Shown: positions 1-6,408 of the stretch, piece after piece
How positions within the stretch are numbered: position 1 is the first letter of the stretch
Layout of the letters: every line of letters begins with the position of its first letter
NCBI GenBank assembly: GCA_007125735.1
Contig: SLCP01000136.1
Location: 1 to 14,109, forward strand
DNA length: 14,109 nucleotides
Source of the DNA: Coriobacteriia bacterium
GTDB taxonomy: Bacteria > Actinomycetota > Coriobacteriia > Anaerosomatales > SLCP01
Reading direction: 5' to 3'
Program-made: the position numbers and the translations under genes
The notes under the pieces: model-generated
What the model saw: the letters and a program-made list of their open reading frames with translations, nothing else
The model's database searches: none
What the model was told of the DNA's origin: nothing

Positions 1-1
1 G

Positions 2-109
2 CCGCTGATGTTCTACCGCCACACCCACATCGCCTCGGACAGGGTCGTTGACGGCGTCTACAGCGCCGACGGCATGTTCGACTTCAAAAGTGTCTGGTTG
101 AGGCAGTAG
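2..109 (+). CDS. Peptide ABC transporter substrate-binding protein, C-terminal fragment
   Basis: Only the last 35 codons are in the window, ending at TAG 107-109; the start lies upstream. The frame reads PLMFYRHTHIASDRV, then GVYSADGMFDFKSVWLRQ. This matches the end of family 5 extracellular solute-binding proteins (DppA/OppA type), where a P-L-x-x-Y strand is followed by a V-x-x-x-V-Y-S-x-x-G-x-x-D-x-K-x-x-W tail. Such proteins sit outside the membrane, bind peptides or similar solutes and hand them to the permease. The two permease and two ATPase genes directly downstream on the same strand support this reading. The ligand cannot be judged from this tail. Confidence is limited by the short length. 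Confidence 0.75.
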   Translation, partial: PLMFYRHTHIASDRVVDGVYSADGMFDFKSVWLRQ

Positions 110-150
110 CAGAAGTCATGACGCACGTCGTCGTGCCTTCGTGGTAAGAC

Positions 151-186
151 AGGTGCCGGGTCGCCCGCCCGGGTGGCCCGGCACCT
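151..186 (+). terminator. Strong intercistronic stem-loop between binding-protein and permease genes
   Basis: AGGTGCCGGG at 151-160 is perfectly complementary to CCCGGCACCT at 177-186. The interior can continue through U-G and C-G pairs to CCC/GGG at 164-166 and 171-173, leaving a four-base loop. No T tract follows (the next bases are CTCTGCG), so a classical intrinsic terminator is doubtful. By position it more likely acts as a partial attenuator or an RNA 3' end stabiliser, keeping the binding protein more abundant than the membrane subunits. That role is inferred from how such operons usually behave. Confidence 0.55.
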
Positions 187-234
187 CTCTGCGAACGTGT
201 AGCGTTTGGCGCGCCCGGAAGCGAGAGCTTGCCT

Positions 235-1212
235 ATGCTCAGGTATGCCGTCCGCCGCATACTCCAGATGATCCCGGTCTTCATCGGGGTCACGATCATC
301 TTGTTCGTTCTCCGCGCTCCCGGCGTCTTGCCCGGCGATCCGGTTCGCATGATCACGGGGGAGCGAGCCATCCCCGAATCGCTGCGCGAGCAGATCATCG
401 AGAAGCACGCGCTCGATCAGCCGCTGCACATGCAGTACGTGATCTACGTGAGGAACCTGCTGCAGGGCGACCTCGGCGAGTCGTACCAGCGGGGCCGGCC
501 CGTGGTCGACATCTTCGCCGAGAAGTTCCCCAACACGCTGCGGCTGGCGGTCGCGGCGATCATCGTCGAGATCGTGCTCGGCTTGACGGCGGGCATCGTC
601 TCGGCCATTCGACAATACTCGTTCCTCGACGTCTTACTGACGTTATCGACCTCGGTGCTCGTGTCGGTGCCGGTGTTCTGGCTCGGCATGTTGTTCCAGA
701 TATTCTTTGGCATCCGGCTCAAAGAGTGGACGAACGACGCGTTCTACCTGCCGATATCGCAGATGTCTTCTGCTCAGTTCCCTGACTGGGTACACCTGAT
801 CCTGCCGGCGATAACCTTGGCGTCGGTCTCGACCGCGTACGTGGCGCGCATCATGCGCAGTCAGATGCTCGAGGCCATGGGGCAAGACTACATCCGTACC
901 GCCGAGGCCAAAGGCCTCAAGCGGCGCACGGTCGTCTACCGGCATGCGCTCAAGAACGCGATGATCCCCGTTGTGACGTTCGTCGGCATCGACTTCGGCG
1001 TCATGATGAGCGGAGCGATCCTGACTGAGACCGTCTTCAGCTGGCCCGGCGTAGGCCGCGAGATCTTCCTTGCTGTCGGGCAGCGTGACTGGCCGATAGT
1101 GATGGGCGGGGTCATCATCATCGTGGTGATCATCATGATCATCAACCTCATCGTCGACCTCAGCTACGCGCTGCTCGACCCGCGGATCAGATACGGGGGT
1201 GGTGCCGAGTGA
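235..1212 (+). CDS. dppB: Peptide/nickel-type ABC transporter permease (DppB-like)
   Basis: This 325-residue protein is an inner-membrane permease that forms half of the translocation channel. It begins MLRYAVRRILQMIPVFIGVT, the typical first helix of DppB/OppB proteins, followed by the L-P-G-D-P segment near residue 32 and the periplasmic stretch D-Q-P-L-x-x-Q-Y near 61-68. Further hydrophobic helices fall near 103-125, 132-160, 186-205, 245-270 and 290-312. The cytoplasmic EAA loop that docks on the ATPases is at about 223-245 (AEAKGLKRRTVVYRHALKNA). ATG 235 is chosen with GAGAG at 223-227 as a weak ribosome binding site; an in-frame TTG at 229 is an alternative. The stop overlaps the next start by 4 bp (GTGA), so the permeases are probably translationally coupled. 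Whether the substrate is a dipeptide, oligopeptide or nickel cannot be told from sequence. Confidence 0.92.
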   Translation: MLRYAVRRILQMIPVFIGVTIILFVLRAPGVLPGDPVRMITGERAIPESLREQIIEKHALDQPLHMQYVIYVRNLLQGDLGESYQRGRPVVDIFAEKFPNTLRLAVAAIIVEIVLGLTAGIVSAIRQYSFLDVLLTLSTSVLVSVPVFWLGMLFQIFFGIRLKEWTNDAFYLPISQMSSAQFPDWVHLILPAITLASVSTAYVARIMRSQMLEAMGQDYIRTAEAKGLKRRTVVYRHALKNAMIPVVTFVGIDFGVMMSGAILTETVFSWPGVGREIFLAVGQRDWPIVMGGVIIIVVIIMIINLIVDLSYALLDPRIRYGGGAE

Positions 1213-2102
1213 CCCTCCGCGATCCAGGCAACGTCACCGCGCCGAGTCGCACCCTGTGGGGCGATGCGTGGCGCCGGTTGCGCAAGAACAAGTTCGCGAT
1301 CGCCGGGCTCGTGTGGATCGTGTTCATCGTCGCGATGACGCTCAGCGCCGACCTGTGGGTCCCGGCGACGTTCGGGGACCCGCTCGCCATCAACACCGCC
1401 CCGGGGGCGAGCCTCGCACCGCCCTCGCTCGAACACCCCTTCGGTACCGACAAGCTCGGCCGCGATGTGTTCTCGCGTGTCGTGTACGGCGCCCGGGTGT
1501 CGCTCACCGTCGGCGTGCTCGCGGTCTCGATCTCGCTCGCAATCGGCCTGCTGCTCGGCTCGCTTTCGGGCTACTACGGCAAGTTCATCGATACGATCGT
1601 CATGCGCTCGGCCGACGTATTCTTCGCTTTCCCCTACATCCTGTTCGCCATCGCGCTTATCGCGGTCCTCGGCCCGAGCTACCGCAACGTCTTCATCGCC
1701 ATCGGTATCCTCGGCTGGCCGAGCATCGCACGCGTGTTCCGCAGCTCGATCCTCTCGGTCAAGGAGAACGAGTACGTGGACGCCGCGCGCGCGATGGGCG
1801 CCTCCGACCTGCGGATCATGGTGCGCCACATCATGCCCAACGCGATCGCCCCGATCATCGTGTACGGCACGATGAGCGTTGGCGGTGCGATCATCACCGA
1901 GGCCGCGCTCTCGTTCCTCGGGATGGGCGTACAGCCGCCTACGCCGTCGTGGGGCCTCATGCTCTCCGACGCCAAGTCGCTCATGTTCGCCGCGCCGTGG
2001 CTTACCATCTGGCCCGGGTTCGCCATCCTGACAACCGTGCTGTCGTTCGTGCTCATGGGCGATGGGCTGCGCGACGCACTCGACGTCAAGATGAAGGACT
2101 GA
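1209..2102 (+). CDS. dppC: Peptide/nickel-type ABC transporter permease (DppC-like)
   Basis: This 297-residue protein is the second inner-membrane permease subunit. After a cytoplasmic start (W-R-R-L-R-K-N-K-F, residues 21-29) comes the N-terminal helix at 30-47, as in the OppC_N domain. The diagnostic HPFGTDKLGRDVFSRVVYGA segment is at 76-95, and helices follow near 98-120, 138-156, 160-172, 210-238 and 268-284. The EAA loop is at about 191-213 (DAARAMGASDLRIMVRHIMP). It ends in D-G-L-R-D-A-L-D, the usual DppC tail. The start is GTG 1209 inside the end of the DppB gene, with a GGGGGTGG stretch just upstream. The next gene follows after 3 bases. DppC pairs with DppB to form the heterodimeric pore. 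Confidence 0.93.
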   Translation: MTLRDPGNVTAPSRTLWGDAWRRLRKNKFAIAGLVWIVFIVAMTLSADLWVPATFGDPLAINTAPGASLAPPSLEHPFGTDKLGRDVFSRVVYGARVSLTVGVLAVSISLAIGLLLGSLSGYYGKFIDTIVMRSADVFFAFPYILFAIALIAVLGPSYRNVFIAIGILGWPSIARVFRSSILSVKENEYVDAARAMGASDLRIMVRHIMPNAIAPIIVYGTMSVGGAIITEAALSFLGMGVQPPTPSWGLMLSDAKSLMFAAPWLTIWPGFAILTTVLSFVLMGDGLRDALDVKMKD

Positions 2103-2105
2103 CCG

Positions 2106-3137
2106 ATGAGCGCCCTCCTCGAGGTCAACGGTCTCGCCACCCACTTCACGACACGCGACGGGGTCGTCAAGGCGGTCGACGGCGTCTCGTTCAGGCTCGA
2201 CGCGGGCAAGACGCTCGCTGTGGTGGGGGAGTCGGGCTCGGGCAAGTCGGTGACGGCGCTCTCGATCATGCGCCTCGTCGCCAAGCCGCGCGGCAACATC
2301 GTCGCGGGCGAGGTGCTCTTCAAGGGCGACGACCTCCTCAAGATGGACGACGCCCGCGTGCGCGACCTGCGGGGCGACCGCATCGCGATGATCTTCCAGG
2401 ATCCGATGACCTCGCTGAACCCGGTCTTCAGGGTCGGACGCCAGATCGGCGAGTCGCTCATGCTGCACAAAGGCATGAGTCGCAAAGAGGCGTTCGAGCG
2501 CGCGATCGAACTCCTCGACATGGTGGGCATCCCCAACCCGCGCGACCGGGCACGAGACTACCCGCACCAGTTCTCGGGCGGCATGCGGCAACGCGCGATG
2601 ATCGCGATGGCGCTTGCGTGCGACCCCGACATCCTCATCGCAGACGAACCCACGACCGCCCTCGACGTCACCATTCAAGCGCAGATCCTCGAGCTCATGA
2701 TGGAGATGCAGGCGCGTACGGGAGCGGCGATCATCATGATCACGCACGATCTCGGAGTTGTCGCGGATCTCGCCGACGACGTCATGGTGATGTACGCCGG
2801 CAAGCAGGTCGAGTACGGGCCGTCCGACGCGATCTTCTACGACCCGTTCCACCCCTACACGTGGGGCCTGCTCGACTCCCTTCCGCGCCACGACGTCGAC
2901 GAGAAGGGTGTGCTACACCCGATCACCGGACAGCCGCCGAGCCTCATCAACGTTCCGCCGGGATGCGCGTTCCACCCACGGTGTCCCTTCGCGCAAGAGG
3001 TGTGCGAGACCGACGTGCCGCCTGCGCTCGCCGTGACCGACGCCCACGTCTCGGCGTGCCACTTCTCGACCGATCCCGAGTTCCGCCGAGGGGTCGCGGT
3101 CGCGTGCGCCGTGCCCGAGGGGGTGGAGTCGGCGTGA
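2106..3137 (+). CDS. dppD: Peptide ABC transporter ATP-binding protein (DppD-like)
   Basis: This 343-residue cytoplasmic ATPase powers the importer with the DppF-like partner. Visible motifs are Walker A GESGSGKS at 41-48, Q-loop glutamine 98 (IFQDPMTSLNP), signature SGGMRQR from 157, Walker B LIADEP with D180/E181, and the switch histidine H214. The oligopeptide/dipeptide-specific C-terminal region is present and carries cysteines C287, C293, C300 and C318 (GCAFHPRCPFAQEVC, then ACHF). This four-cysteine pattern has been reported to bind a [4Fe-4S] cluster in DppD proteins. ATG 2106 is preceded by AAGGA at 2094-2098. The 3' end overlaps the next GTG by 4 bp. Length and motif order are normal, and nothing appears broken. 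Confidence 0.93.
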   Translation: MSALLEVNGLATHFTTRDGVVKAVDGVSFRLDAGKTLAVVGESGSGKSVTALSIMRLVAKPRGNIVAGEVLFKGDDLLKMDDARVRDLRGDRIAMIFQDPMTSLNPVFRVGRQIGESLMLHKGMSRKEAFERAIELLDMVGIPNPRDRARDYPHQFSGGMRQRAMIAMALACDPDILIADEPTTALDVTIQAQILELMMEMQARTGAAIIMITHDLGVVADLADDVMVMYAGKQVEYGPSDAIFYDPFHPYTWGLLDSLPRHDVDEKGVLHPITGQPPSLINVPPGCAFHPRCPFAQEVCETDVPPALAVTDAHVSACHFSTDPEFRRGVAVACAVPEGVESA

Positions 3138-4135
3138 GCGAGCTGCTCAAGGTCGAGAACCTGTGCAAGTACTTCCCGGTCGAACAAGGCGTGCTCGGCA
3201 GCCGGATCGGCCGCAAGGTCCACGCCGTCGACGACGTGTCGTTCAGCGTGAATGCCGGCGAGACGCTCGGGCTCGTGGGCGAGTCCGGGTGCGGCAAGTC
3301 CACGACCGGCCGGTGCGTCATGCGGCTCCTCGAGCCTACCTCGGGCACGATCACCTTCGACGGACAGGACGTGGGCGCCATGAAGCGGGCGGCGCTCAAG
3401 GCGTTCCGCCGCGACGTGCAGATCATCTTCCAGGACCCGTACGCCTCACTCAACCCGCGCATGACGATCGGCGAGATCGTGTCGGAGCCGCTCGTGGTGC
3501 ACGGTATCGGGACCAAAGAGGAGCGGCGCGACCGCGTCAAGGAGCTTCTCGAGGTCGTGGGGCTCAACCCCGAGCACATCAATCGCTACCCGCACGAGTT
3601 CTCCGGCGGACAGCGCCAGCGCATCGGCATCGCGCGCGCTCTCGCGCTCCAGCCGCGTCTCGTCGTGTGTGACGAGCCGGTCTCCGCGCTCGACGTCTCG
3701 ATCCAGGCGCAGGTCGTGAACTTGCTCGACGACCTGCAGGACCGGTTCGGCCTCACCTACCTGTTCATCGCGCACGACCTGTCGGTGGTCCGCCACATCT
3801 CGGACCGCGTGGCGGTCATGTACCTCGGCATGATCGTCGAGATCGGCGACTGGAAGGGCCTCTACGACGCCCCGCACCACCCGTACACGCAGTCGCTCCT
3901 GTCGGCGGTGCCCGTGCCCGATCCGGCGAAGCAGCGAAACCGCTCGCGCATCATCCTCGAGGGAGACGTTCCGAGCCCGATCGACCCTCCCACGGGCTGC
4001 CGTTTCCACACCCGCTGTCCGATCGCGCAGTTCCCGCGCTGTGCCGAGGAGGTGCCCGCGTTGCGCGAGGTGTCTCCGGGCCACCGAGCGGCGTGTCACT
4101 TCTCGGCGCCCCACCCTATACCGGTCATGGGGTAG
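3134..4135 (+). CDS. dppF: Peptide ABC transporter ATP-binding protein (DppF-like)
   Basis: This 333-residue protein is the second ATPase of the importer. It starts at GTG 3134, overlapping the dppD stop. Visible motifs are Walker A GESGCGKS at 49-56, Q100 (IFQDPYASLNP), signature SGGQRQR from 157, Walker B LVVCDEP with D180/E181, and H214 in FIAHDLSVV. An insertion near residues 14-30 before H-A-V-D-D-V-S-F is typical of the DppF/OppF branch. The C-terminal region again holds four cysteines, C289, C295, C303 and C321. The same frame stays open far upstream to about 1199, but that stretch overlaps dppC and dppD and has no protein-like sequence, so GTG 3134 is the real start. It is the last gene of the transporter operon, followed by a 64-bp gap. 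Confidence 0.93.
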   Translation: MSELLKVENLCKYFPVEQGVLGSRIGRKVHAVDDVSFSVNAGETLGLVGESGCGKSTTGRCVMRLLEPTSGTITFDGQDVGAMKRAALKAFRRDVQIIFQDPYASLNPRMTIGEIVSEPLVVHGIGTKEERRDRVKELLEVVGLNPEHINRYPHEFSGGQRQRIGIARALALQPRLVVCDEPVSALDVSIQAQVVNLLDDLQDRFGLTYLFIAHDLSVVRHISDRVAVMYLGMIVEIGDWKGLYDAPHHPYTQSLLSAVPVPDPAKQRNRSRIILEGDVPSPIDPPTGCRFHTRCPIAQFPRCAEEVPALREVSPGHRAACHFSAPHPIPVMG

Positions 4136-4155
4136 GAGCGCGCGCCGGTCACGGG

Positions 4156-4161
4156 TACACT
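4156..4161 (+). promoter_or_regulatory. Possible -10 box upstream of the PH-domain gene pair
   Basis: TACACT lies in the 64-bp gap after the ABC operon, 39 bases before the GTG at 4200. That spacing would give a short leader containing the GAGGAG ribosome binding site at 4189-4194. No convincing -35 hexamer is seen at the expected distance, so this is a weak call; read-through from the ABC operon is equally possible. Confidence 0.3.
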
Positions 4162-4199
4162 CGCAGATGATGCCTGCCGAGCGATCGTGAGGAGTCGCC

Positions 4200-4679
4200 G
4201 TGCGACCAGACCCTGCCGAGCGGATCGATGCCCGTGCCGTCACCGTATGGCGTCTCGCCGGAGCGCTCAACCTGTTCGTCCCGGCCGTCGCCGCCGGCGG
4301 TGCGATCGGGCTCGCGGCGGCCGACCTCATACCCTCATGGGCTGCCGGGGTGGCGATAGGCGTCTTCCTCGCGATCGCGGTCCTCACGGTGGTAGTGGTC
4401 CCGCGCGTCAGGTGGCTCAGGTGGCGCTACGAGGTATCCGAGAGTGAGGTCTACCTTCTGTACGGCCTCATCATCCGCACGCGGACGCTCATCCCGATGA
4501 CCCGCGTGCAGCACGTCGACACCAAGGCCGGACCGCTGCTGCGCGCGTTCGGGCTCTCGTCGGTGACGGTCGCCACCGCCGGGGGAGAGCATGAGATACC
4601 CGCGCTCGCCGATGCGGTCGCCGACCGCCTCCGCGACCGGATCGCGGTGCTTGCCCGGGTGACCGACGATGTGGTCTGA
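4200..4679 (+). CDS. Membrane protein with one bacterial PH domain (YdbS-like)
   Basis: This 159-residue protein has two predicted membrane helices at about residues 18-42 and 46-68, then a soluble bPH_2-type domain. The domain shows the family pattern: Y-E-V-S-E-S-E-V at 77-84, G-L-I-I-R-x-R-T-L-I-P at 89-99, R-V-Q-H-V-D at 102-107, G-P-L-L-R-A-F-G-L at 111-119, then V-A-T-A-G-G-E-H-E-I-P. YdbS/YdbT-type proteins are poorly understood membrane proteins; no enzymatic role is claimed. The start GTG 4200 is fixed by GAGGAG at 4189-4194, five bases upstream. It overlaps the next gene by 11 bp, and both encode PH domains, so the two products probably work as a pair at the membrane. Confidence 0.82.
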   Translation: MRPDPAERIDARAVTVWRLAGALNLFVPAVAAGGAIGLAAADLIPSWAAGVAIGVFLAIAVLTVVVVPRVRWLRWRYEVSESEVYLLYGLIIRTRTLIPMTRVQHVDTKAGPLLRAFGLSSVTVATAGGEHEIPALADAVADRLRDRIAVLARVTDDVV

Positions 4680-6213
4680 GCCCCGCAGGGCGCACCCGGC
4701 TGGTGTACTCGTCTACTCGGCCAAGTTCCTCGGCGCGCTGCTGACGCCGGCGATCGTCCTCGTCGCGGTACTCGGAACAGGGGACGATCCGCGGACGATC
4801 GTGGGGATCCTGTTCGTGGGTGCGCTCATCGTGTTCGGCGCCGGTGTGGCCGTCGCGCTTGCGTGGGCCGAATGGTACCGTTTCACCTTCCACGTCGAGG
4901 ACCGGACGCTCCGGGTGGAGCACGGGCTCATCGTGCGCAGAAGCACGCGGCTCACGCCCGAGCGCATCCAGTCGGTCGACACGCGCGCCAACCTGCTCTT
5001 CCGTATCCTCGGCCTCGTCACACTCGACGTCCACACCGCTGGCCGAGGACAAGCGCCCGAGGTCTCGATCCCTGCGCTGACCGAGGAGGACGCTCGTGCG
5101 CTCGCCGATGAGTTGCGGAGCGCGTCGCGCCAGGCGGCCGCGGGCGAAGCGGTGGAGGGCGGCGAGGGGGCCGCAGATTCCGTACCCGGAGGAGAGGCGG
5201 GTCCCGCGCCCGCCGGGCCCGCGTGGAGGCTCAGCACGCGCGACCTCGTGCTCGTCTCGGTGACGTCTTCGGCCGGTCTGCTCGCGATGGCCGCGCTCGC
5301 GCCGGTGGTCGGAGCATTCGTTCCTGCGTTCGTGGGCGACATGCCCGTCGCTGAGATACTGCCGGCAGGCTCGGCGGTCTTCTTCGTGTTCATCGGGCTC
5401 ATGCTCGTGTTCTTCCTTATCGTCGCGTGGGTGATGGGCAGCGTGGCGACCGCACTCATGTACTGGGACTTCCTGTGCGTCCGTACGGGAGGCGACGTGC
5501 GGATCGAGCGCGGATTGCTGCAACGGGAGACCCGCAACGTGCCGCTCGGACGCGTCCAGGCGGTTCGCCTCATCGAGGGACCGCTTAGGCAAGCCATCGG
5601 ACGGGTCACGGTGGGAGTGGATGCCGCCGGCATCGCGAGTGGGCAGGGCCAGCAGATGGGGCCCACCGTACTGCATCCCCTGCTCTCGCGCGCAGAGGCG
5701 ATCCGCTTTCTCGATCTCATGGTCCCCGGGCACACCGGGCCGCGTCTCGAGGGACTGCCGAGGAGCGCGCGTCGCCGGTACGTCATCCGCGCGGTGGCAC
5801 CTGCGCTCCTCGTGACGGTCCCTGTCGCGGTGATCGTGCCGTACGGGTGGTTCGCTCTCGTCGTGCCCGTGCTGGCGGGCGCATACGGCCTCCTCGCGTA
5901 CGCCGATGCCGGATGGGCGGTCCACGGCGGCGTGCTTGCGCTCCGCTACCGGGTGGCAGCGCGCACCACGGCGGTCGTGCGCCGGGAGCGCATCCAGTCC
6001 GTCGCCGTAAGCCAACACCCGCTCCAGGCGATCGCCGGGCTCGGGACGCTCGTCGTGCGTGTCGCTTCGAGCCCGCAGCCTGCCACGTTCTCGCTCGCGC
6101 ACGTCGACTTCGCCGAGGCGATCGGTGTCGTCGAATGGGTGTCGGGCGGGGTGGAGGTCGTCGAGCCGGACGAGGCGGGAGCCGCGATGCATCCGGGGCC
6201 GGACGACGTGTAG
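4669..6213 (+). CDS. Membrane protein with three bacterial PH domains (YdbT-like)
   Basis: This 514-residue protein is the usual larger partner of a YdbS-like protein. It alternates membrane helix pairs with bPH_2 domains. Helices lie near 16-35 and 42-67, with PH domain 1 at about 70-150 (F-H-V-E-D-R-T-L-R-V-E-H-G-L, then E-R-I-Q-S-V-D-T). A low-complexity Ala/Gly/Glu/Pro linker runs from about 152 to 184. Helices near 190-222 and 232-264 precede PH domain 2 at about 266-350 (ERGLLQRETRNVPLGRVQAV). Helices near 371-412 precede PH domain 3 at about 415-492 (RERIQSVAVSQHPLQAIAGL). ATG 4669 lies inside the preceding gene, with GGGTGA at 4657-4662 as ribosome binding site. The repeated arginine-rich x-R-I/V-Q-x-V motif in all three domains supports the family call. 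Function is unknown. Confidence 0.82.
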   Translation: MWSEPRRAHPAGVLVYSAKFLGALLTPAIVLVAVLGTGDDPRTIVGILFVGALIVFGAGVAVALAWAEWYRFTFHVEDRTLRVEHGLIVRRSTRLTPERIQSVDTRANLLFRILGLVTLDVHTAGRGQAPEVSIPALTEEDARALADELRSASRQAAAGEAVEGGEGAADSVPGGEAGPAPAGPAWRLSTRDLVLVSVTSSAGLLAMAALAPVVGAFVPAFVGDMPVAEILPAGSAVFFVFIGLMLVFFLIVAWVMGSVATALMYWDFLCVRTGGDVRIERGLLQRETRNVPLGRVQAVRLIEGPLRQAIGRVTVGVDAAGIASGQGQQMGPTVLHPLLSRAEAIRFLDLMVPGHTGPRLEGLPRSARRRYVIRAVAPALLVTVPVAVIVPYGWFALVVPVLAGAYGLLAYADAGWAVHGGVLALRYRVAARTTAVVRRERIQSVAVSQHPLQAIAGLGTLVVRVASSPQPATFSLAHVDFAEAIGVVEWVSGGVEVVEPDEAGAAMHPGPDDV

Positions 6214-6233
6214 CGCGCGCAAAACGAGTGCGC

Positions 6234-6239
6234 TATACT
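6234..6239 (+). promoter_or_regulatory. -10 box of the tRNA-Leu promoter
   Basis: TATACT is a near-consensus -10 hexamer 31 bases before the tRNA's first base, in the short gap after the PH-domain genes. No good -35 match is seen 16-18 bases upstream, where the sequence is the GC-rich stop region of the previous gene. The same TATACTGT string recurs upstream of the PHP-domain gene at 12228, which supports it as this organism's housekeeping -10. Confidence 0.55.
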
Positions 6240-6269
6240 GTCGTCCGTCGCGCTCACGAGCGGCGACAT

Positions 6270-6355
6270 GTCCGAGTGGCGGAACGGCAGACGCGCTAGG
6301 TTGAGGGCCTAGTGTCCCTAGGGACGTGCGAGTTCAACTCTCGCCTCGGACACCA
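6270..6355 (+). tRNA. tRNA-Leu (anticodon GAG)
   Basis: A complete class II tRNA can be folded by eye. Acceptor arm GTCCGAG (6270-6276) pairs with CTCGGAC (6345-6351). The anticodon stem CTAGG/CCTAG (6296-6300 and 6308-6312) encloses loop TTGAGGG with anticodon GAG at 6303-6305 and G37. The long variable arm GTCCC/GGGAC is the hallmark of Leu/Ser tRNAs, and the T arm GCGAG-TTCAACT-CTCGC is intact. Discriminator A6352, as expected for leucine, is followed by an encoded CCA at 6353-6355. It reads CUC and CUU; CTC is a very common leucine codon in the neighbouring genes. Confidence 0.97.
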
Positions 6356-6364
6356 ACGAACACG

Positions 6365-6397
6365 AGAAGCTCTCCTCGGCGCGAGGGGAGCTTCTTT
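6365..6397 (+). terminator. Rho-independent terminator after tRNA-Leu
   Basis: AGAAGCTCTCCTCG (6365-6378) pairs with CGAGGGGAGCTTCT (6382-6395), with one G-U pair and a three-base loop. A short TTT run follows at 6395-6397. An outer ACGAA/TTCGT pair (6356-6360 and 6396-6400) can extend the stem. It sits 10 bases from the tRNA's CCA and 12 from the stop of the convergent phosphatase gene. Because the stem is nearly symmetrical, it may also end transcription from the minus strand. Confidence 0.8.
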
Positions 6398-6408
6398 CGT
6401 TGCCGCAC

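Noticed and set aside
1164..2891. 575-codon minus-strand open frame opposite dppC/dppD
   Set aside because: Composition is dominated by Arg, His, Asp and Glu, as expected for an antisense reading of GC-rich coding sequence, and no domain is visible.
1199..3133. Long open reading upstream of and in frame with dppF
   Set aside because: It overlaps dppC and dppD in another frame, is rich in Arg/His/Pro with no motif, and is explained by scarce stop codons in GC-rich DNA.
4489..6222. 577-codon minus-strand open frame opposite the PH-domain genes
   Set aside because: Same antisense composition bias; the plus strand has clear membrane helices and repeated PH motifs.
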